From Calditrichota bacterium (GTDB lineage: Bacteria > Electryoneota > RPQS01), in assembly GCA_020057985.1 (NCBI GenBank), contig JAGVEU010000021.1:1-6263 (forward strand): DNA of 6,263 nucleotides. Reading direction: 5' to 3'. A program made the translations under genes and the position numbers. Below are positions 5,717 through 6,263 of the stretch, piece by piece. The notes beneath the pieces were generated by a model. The model was not told the origin of the DNA and ran no database searches. It worked only from the letters and a program-made list of their open reading frames with translations. The stretch's first letter is position 1, and every line of letters starts with the position of its first letter.

Positions 5717-6263
5717 TTAGTTGCCGTCCCAACCCACAACCACATAGAATTTGCGAGCGTCCACTGGACCCGCTGAAATGGTAAAGGCGTTGGTTGTTGA
5801 AGTGCCTTCAAGATACTCGAACGGACCTGTTGCTATTGTGGAGCTGTAGATCTTGTAATTGAGGTTGGCGTCCGTGTCCCACTTAAGCACAAGCGAAGTC
5901 CCCACATAGCGAATCGTGAGACCAGTGGGCACAACAGGCTCAGGCACCGGCGGTTGCGGAGCATAGATGCGCACATCATCTACGTACCAACCTTCACGAG
6001 TGGCTCCGGCGTCACTGCCAAAGCGCCAGCGAATTTGGATGTTTTGTCCTGCATAACCCGACAAATCAACTTGTCCGAGAGTCCAGTTCGTGATACTGTC
6101 CGAATAGCATGGCACTCCCGGCATAGGACCTGTGAATGGATTACCGCCCCCTGCTATGGTGCGGAAAGTTCTGTTGTAGCCTGCTATAGGAGTTACCTGT
6201 GTAAACGCGCCGCCATTTGCAGAAATTTCAAGAACACCCCCATCGTAAGCCGAGTCGGTGTAC
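5717..6263 (-). CDS. 3' part of a secreted protein with jelly-roll (MAM-like) and C-terminal FN3-like domains
   Basis: The frame is open from the right edge to a TAA at 5719-5717, giving 181 visible residues. The ATG at 6124 is internal: the frame continues upstream as YTDSAYDGGVLEISANGGAF, which belongs to the same domain, so the true start lies outside. Residues 1-102 form the second half of a jelly-roll/MAM-like module (YDGGVLEIS, then VDLSGYAGQNIQIRWRFGSD and GWYVDDVRIY), a pattern known from carbohydrate- or protein-binding ends of secreted bacterial proteases and similar exoproteins. A proline-rich linker (QPPVPEPVVP, 103-112) leads to an FN3-like domain (113-181, GLTIRYVG, LVLKW, YKIYSS, FYVVVGWDGN) related to the end of the downstream 1706-residue protein. 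The catalytic or N-terminal part, if any, is not visible, so the overall function is unknown. It lies 97 bases upstream of the C25-family start and may be co-transcribed with it. Confidence 0.85.
   Translation of the reverse strand, partial: YTDSAYDGGVLEISANGGAFTQVTPIAGYNRTFRTIAGGGNPFTGPMPGVPCYSDSITNWTLGQVDLSGYAGQNIQIRWRFGSDAGATREGWYVDDVRIYAPQPPVPEPVVPTGLTIRYVGTSLVLKWDTDANLNYKIYSSTIATGPFEYLEGTSTTNAFTISAGPVDARKFYVVVGWDGN

Noticed and set aside
5717..6124. ATG at 6124 as the start of the right-hand gene
   Set aside because: The frame continues open to the window edge and the upstream residues belong to the same jelly-roll domain, so this methionine is internal.

Overview
The window comes from a bacterium that builds large secreted, multi-domain surface proteins. 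Three things hint at the FCB assemblage (Bacteroidota and related candidate phyla such as Zixibacteria- or Cloacimonadota-like lineages): a gingipain-type (peptidase C25) protein, SPNGGE-type Ig-like repeats, and a promoter matching both TTGACA and the Bacteroidota -7 motif TAnnTTTG. This placement is inference from domain style; there is no rRNA or marker gene to prove it. No type IX secretion C-terminal sorting domain is recognisable at the end of either large protein.

Everything convincing is on the minus strand, so the window reads from right to left. At the right edge (5717-6263) is the 3' part of a gene for a secreted protein with a jelly-roll/MAM-like domain, a proline-rich linker and a C-terminal FN3-like domain. 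Its start lies outside the window. A 94-base gap with a short hairpin, an AT-rich stretch and a pair of 7-base direct repeats leads to the dominant gene (502-5622). This encodes a 1706-residue exported C25-family protein: signal peptide, pro-region, C25 fold, and a long string of beta-sandwich modules ending in an FN3-like domain. It is followed 22 bases after its stop by a perfect 12-bp-stem intrinsic terminator.

Bases 148-451 hold no believable gene but contain a GC-rich palindrome that looks like a dispersed repeat. At the left edge a well-formed promoter (120-147), a GGAGG ribosome site and an ATG at 76 mark the start of another minus-strand gene that leaves the window after 25 codons. 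Its reading frame looks disturbed by a possible 1-base deletion.

The two large genes share a related C-terminal FN3-like tail and probably act outside the cytoplasm. The most notable points are the C25 domain, which keeps the nucleophile-position cysteine but lacks the histidine at its usual place, and the shared tail, which may be a common sorting or anchoring module.
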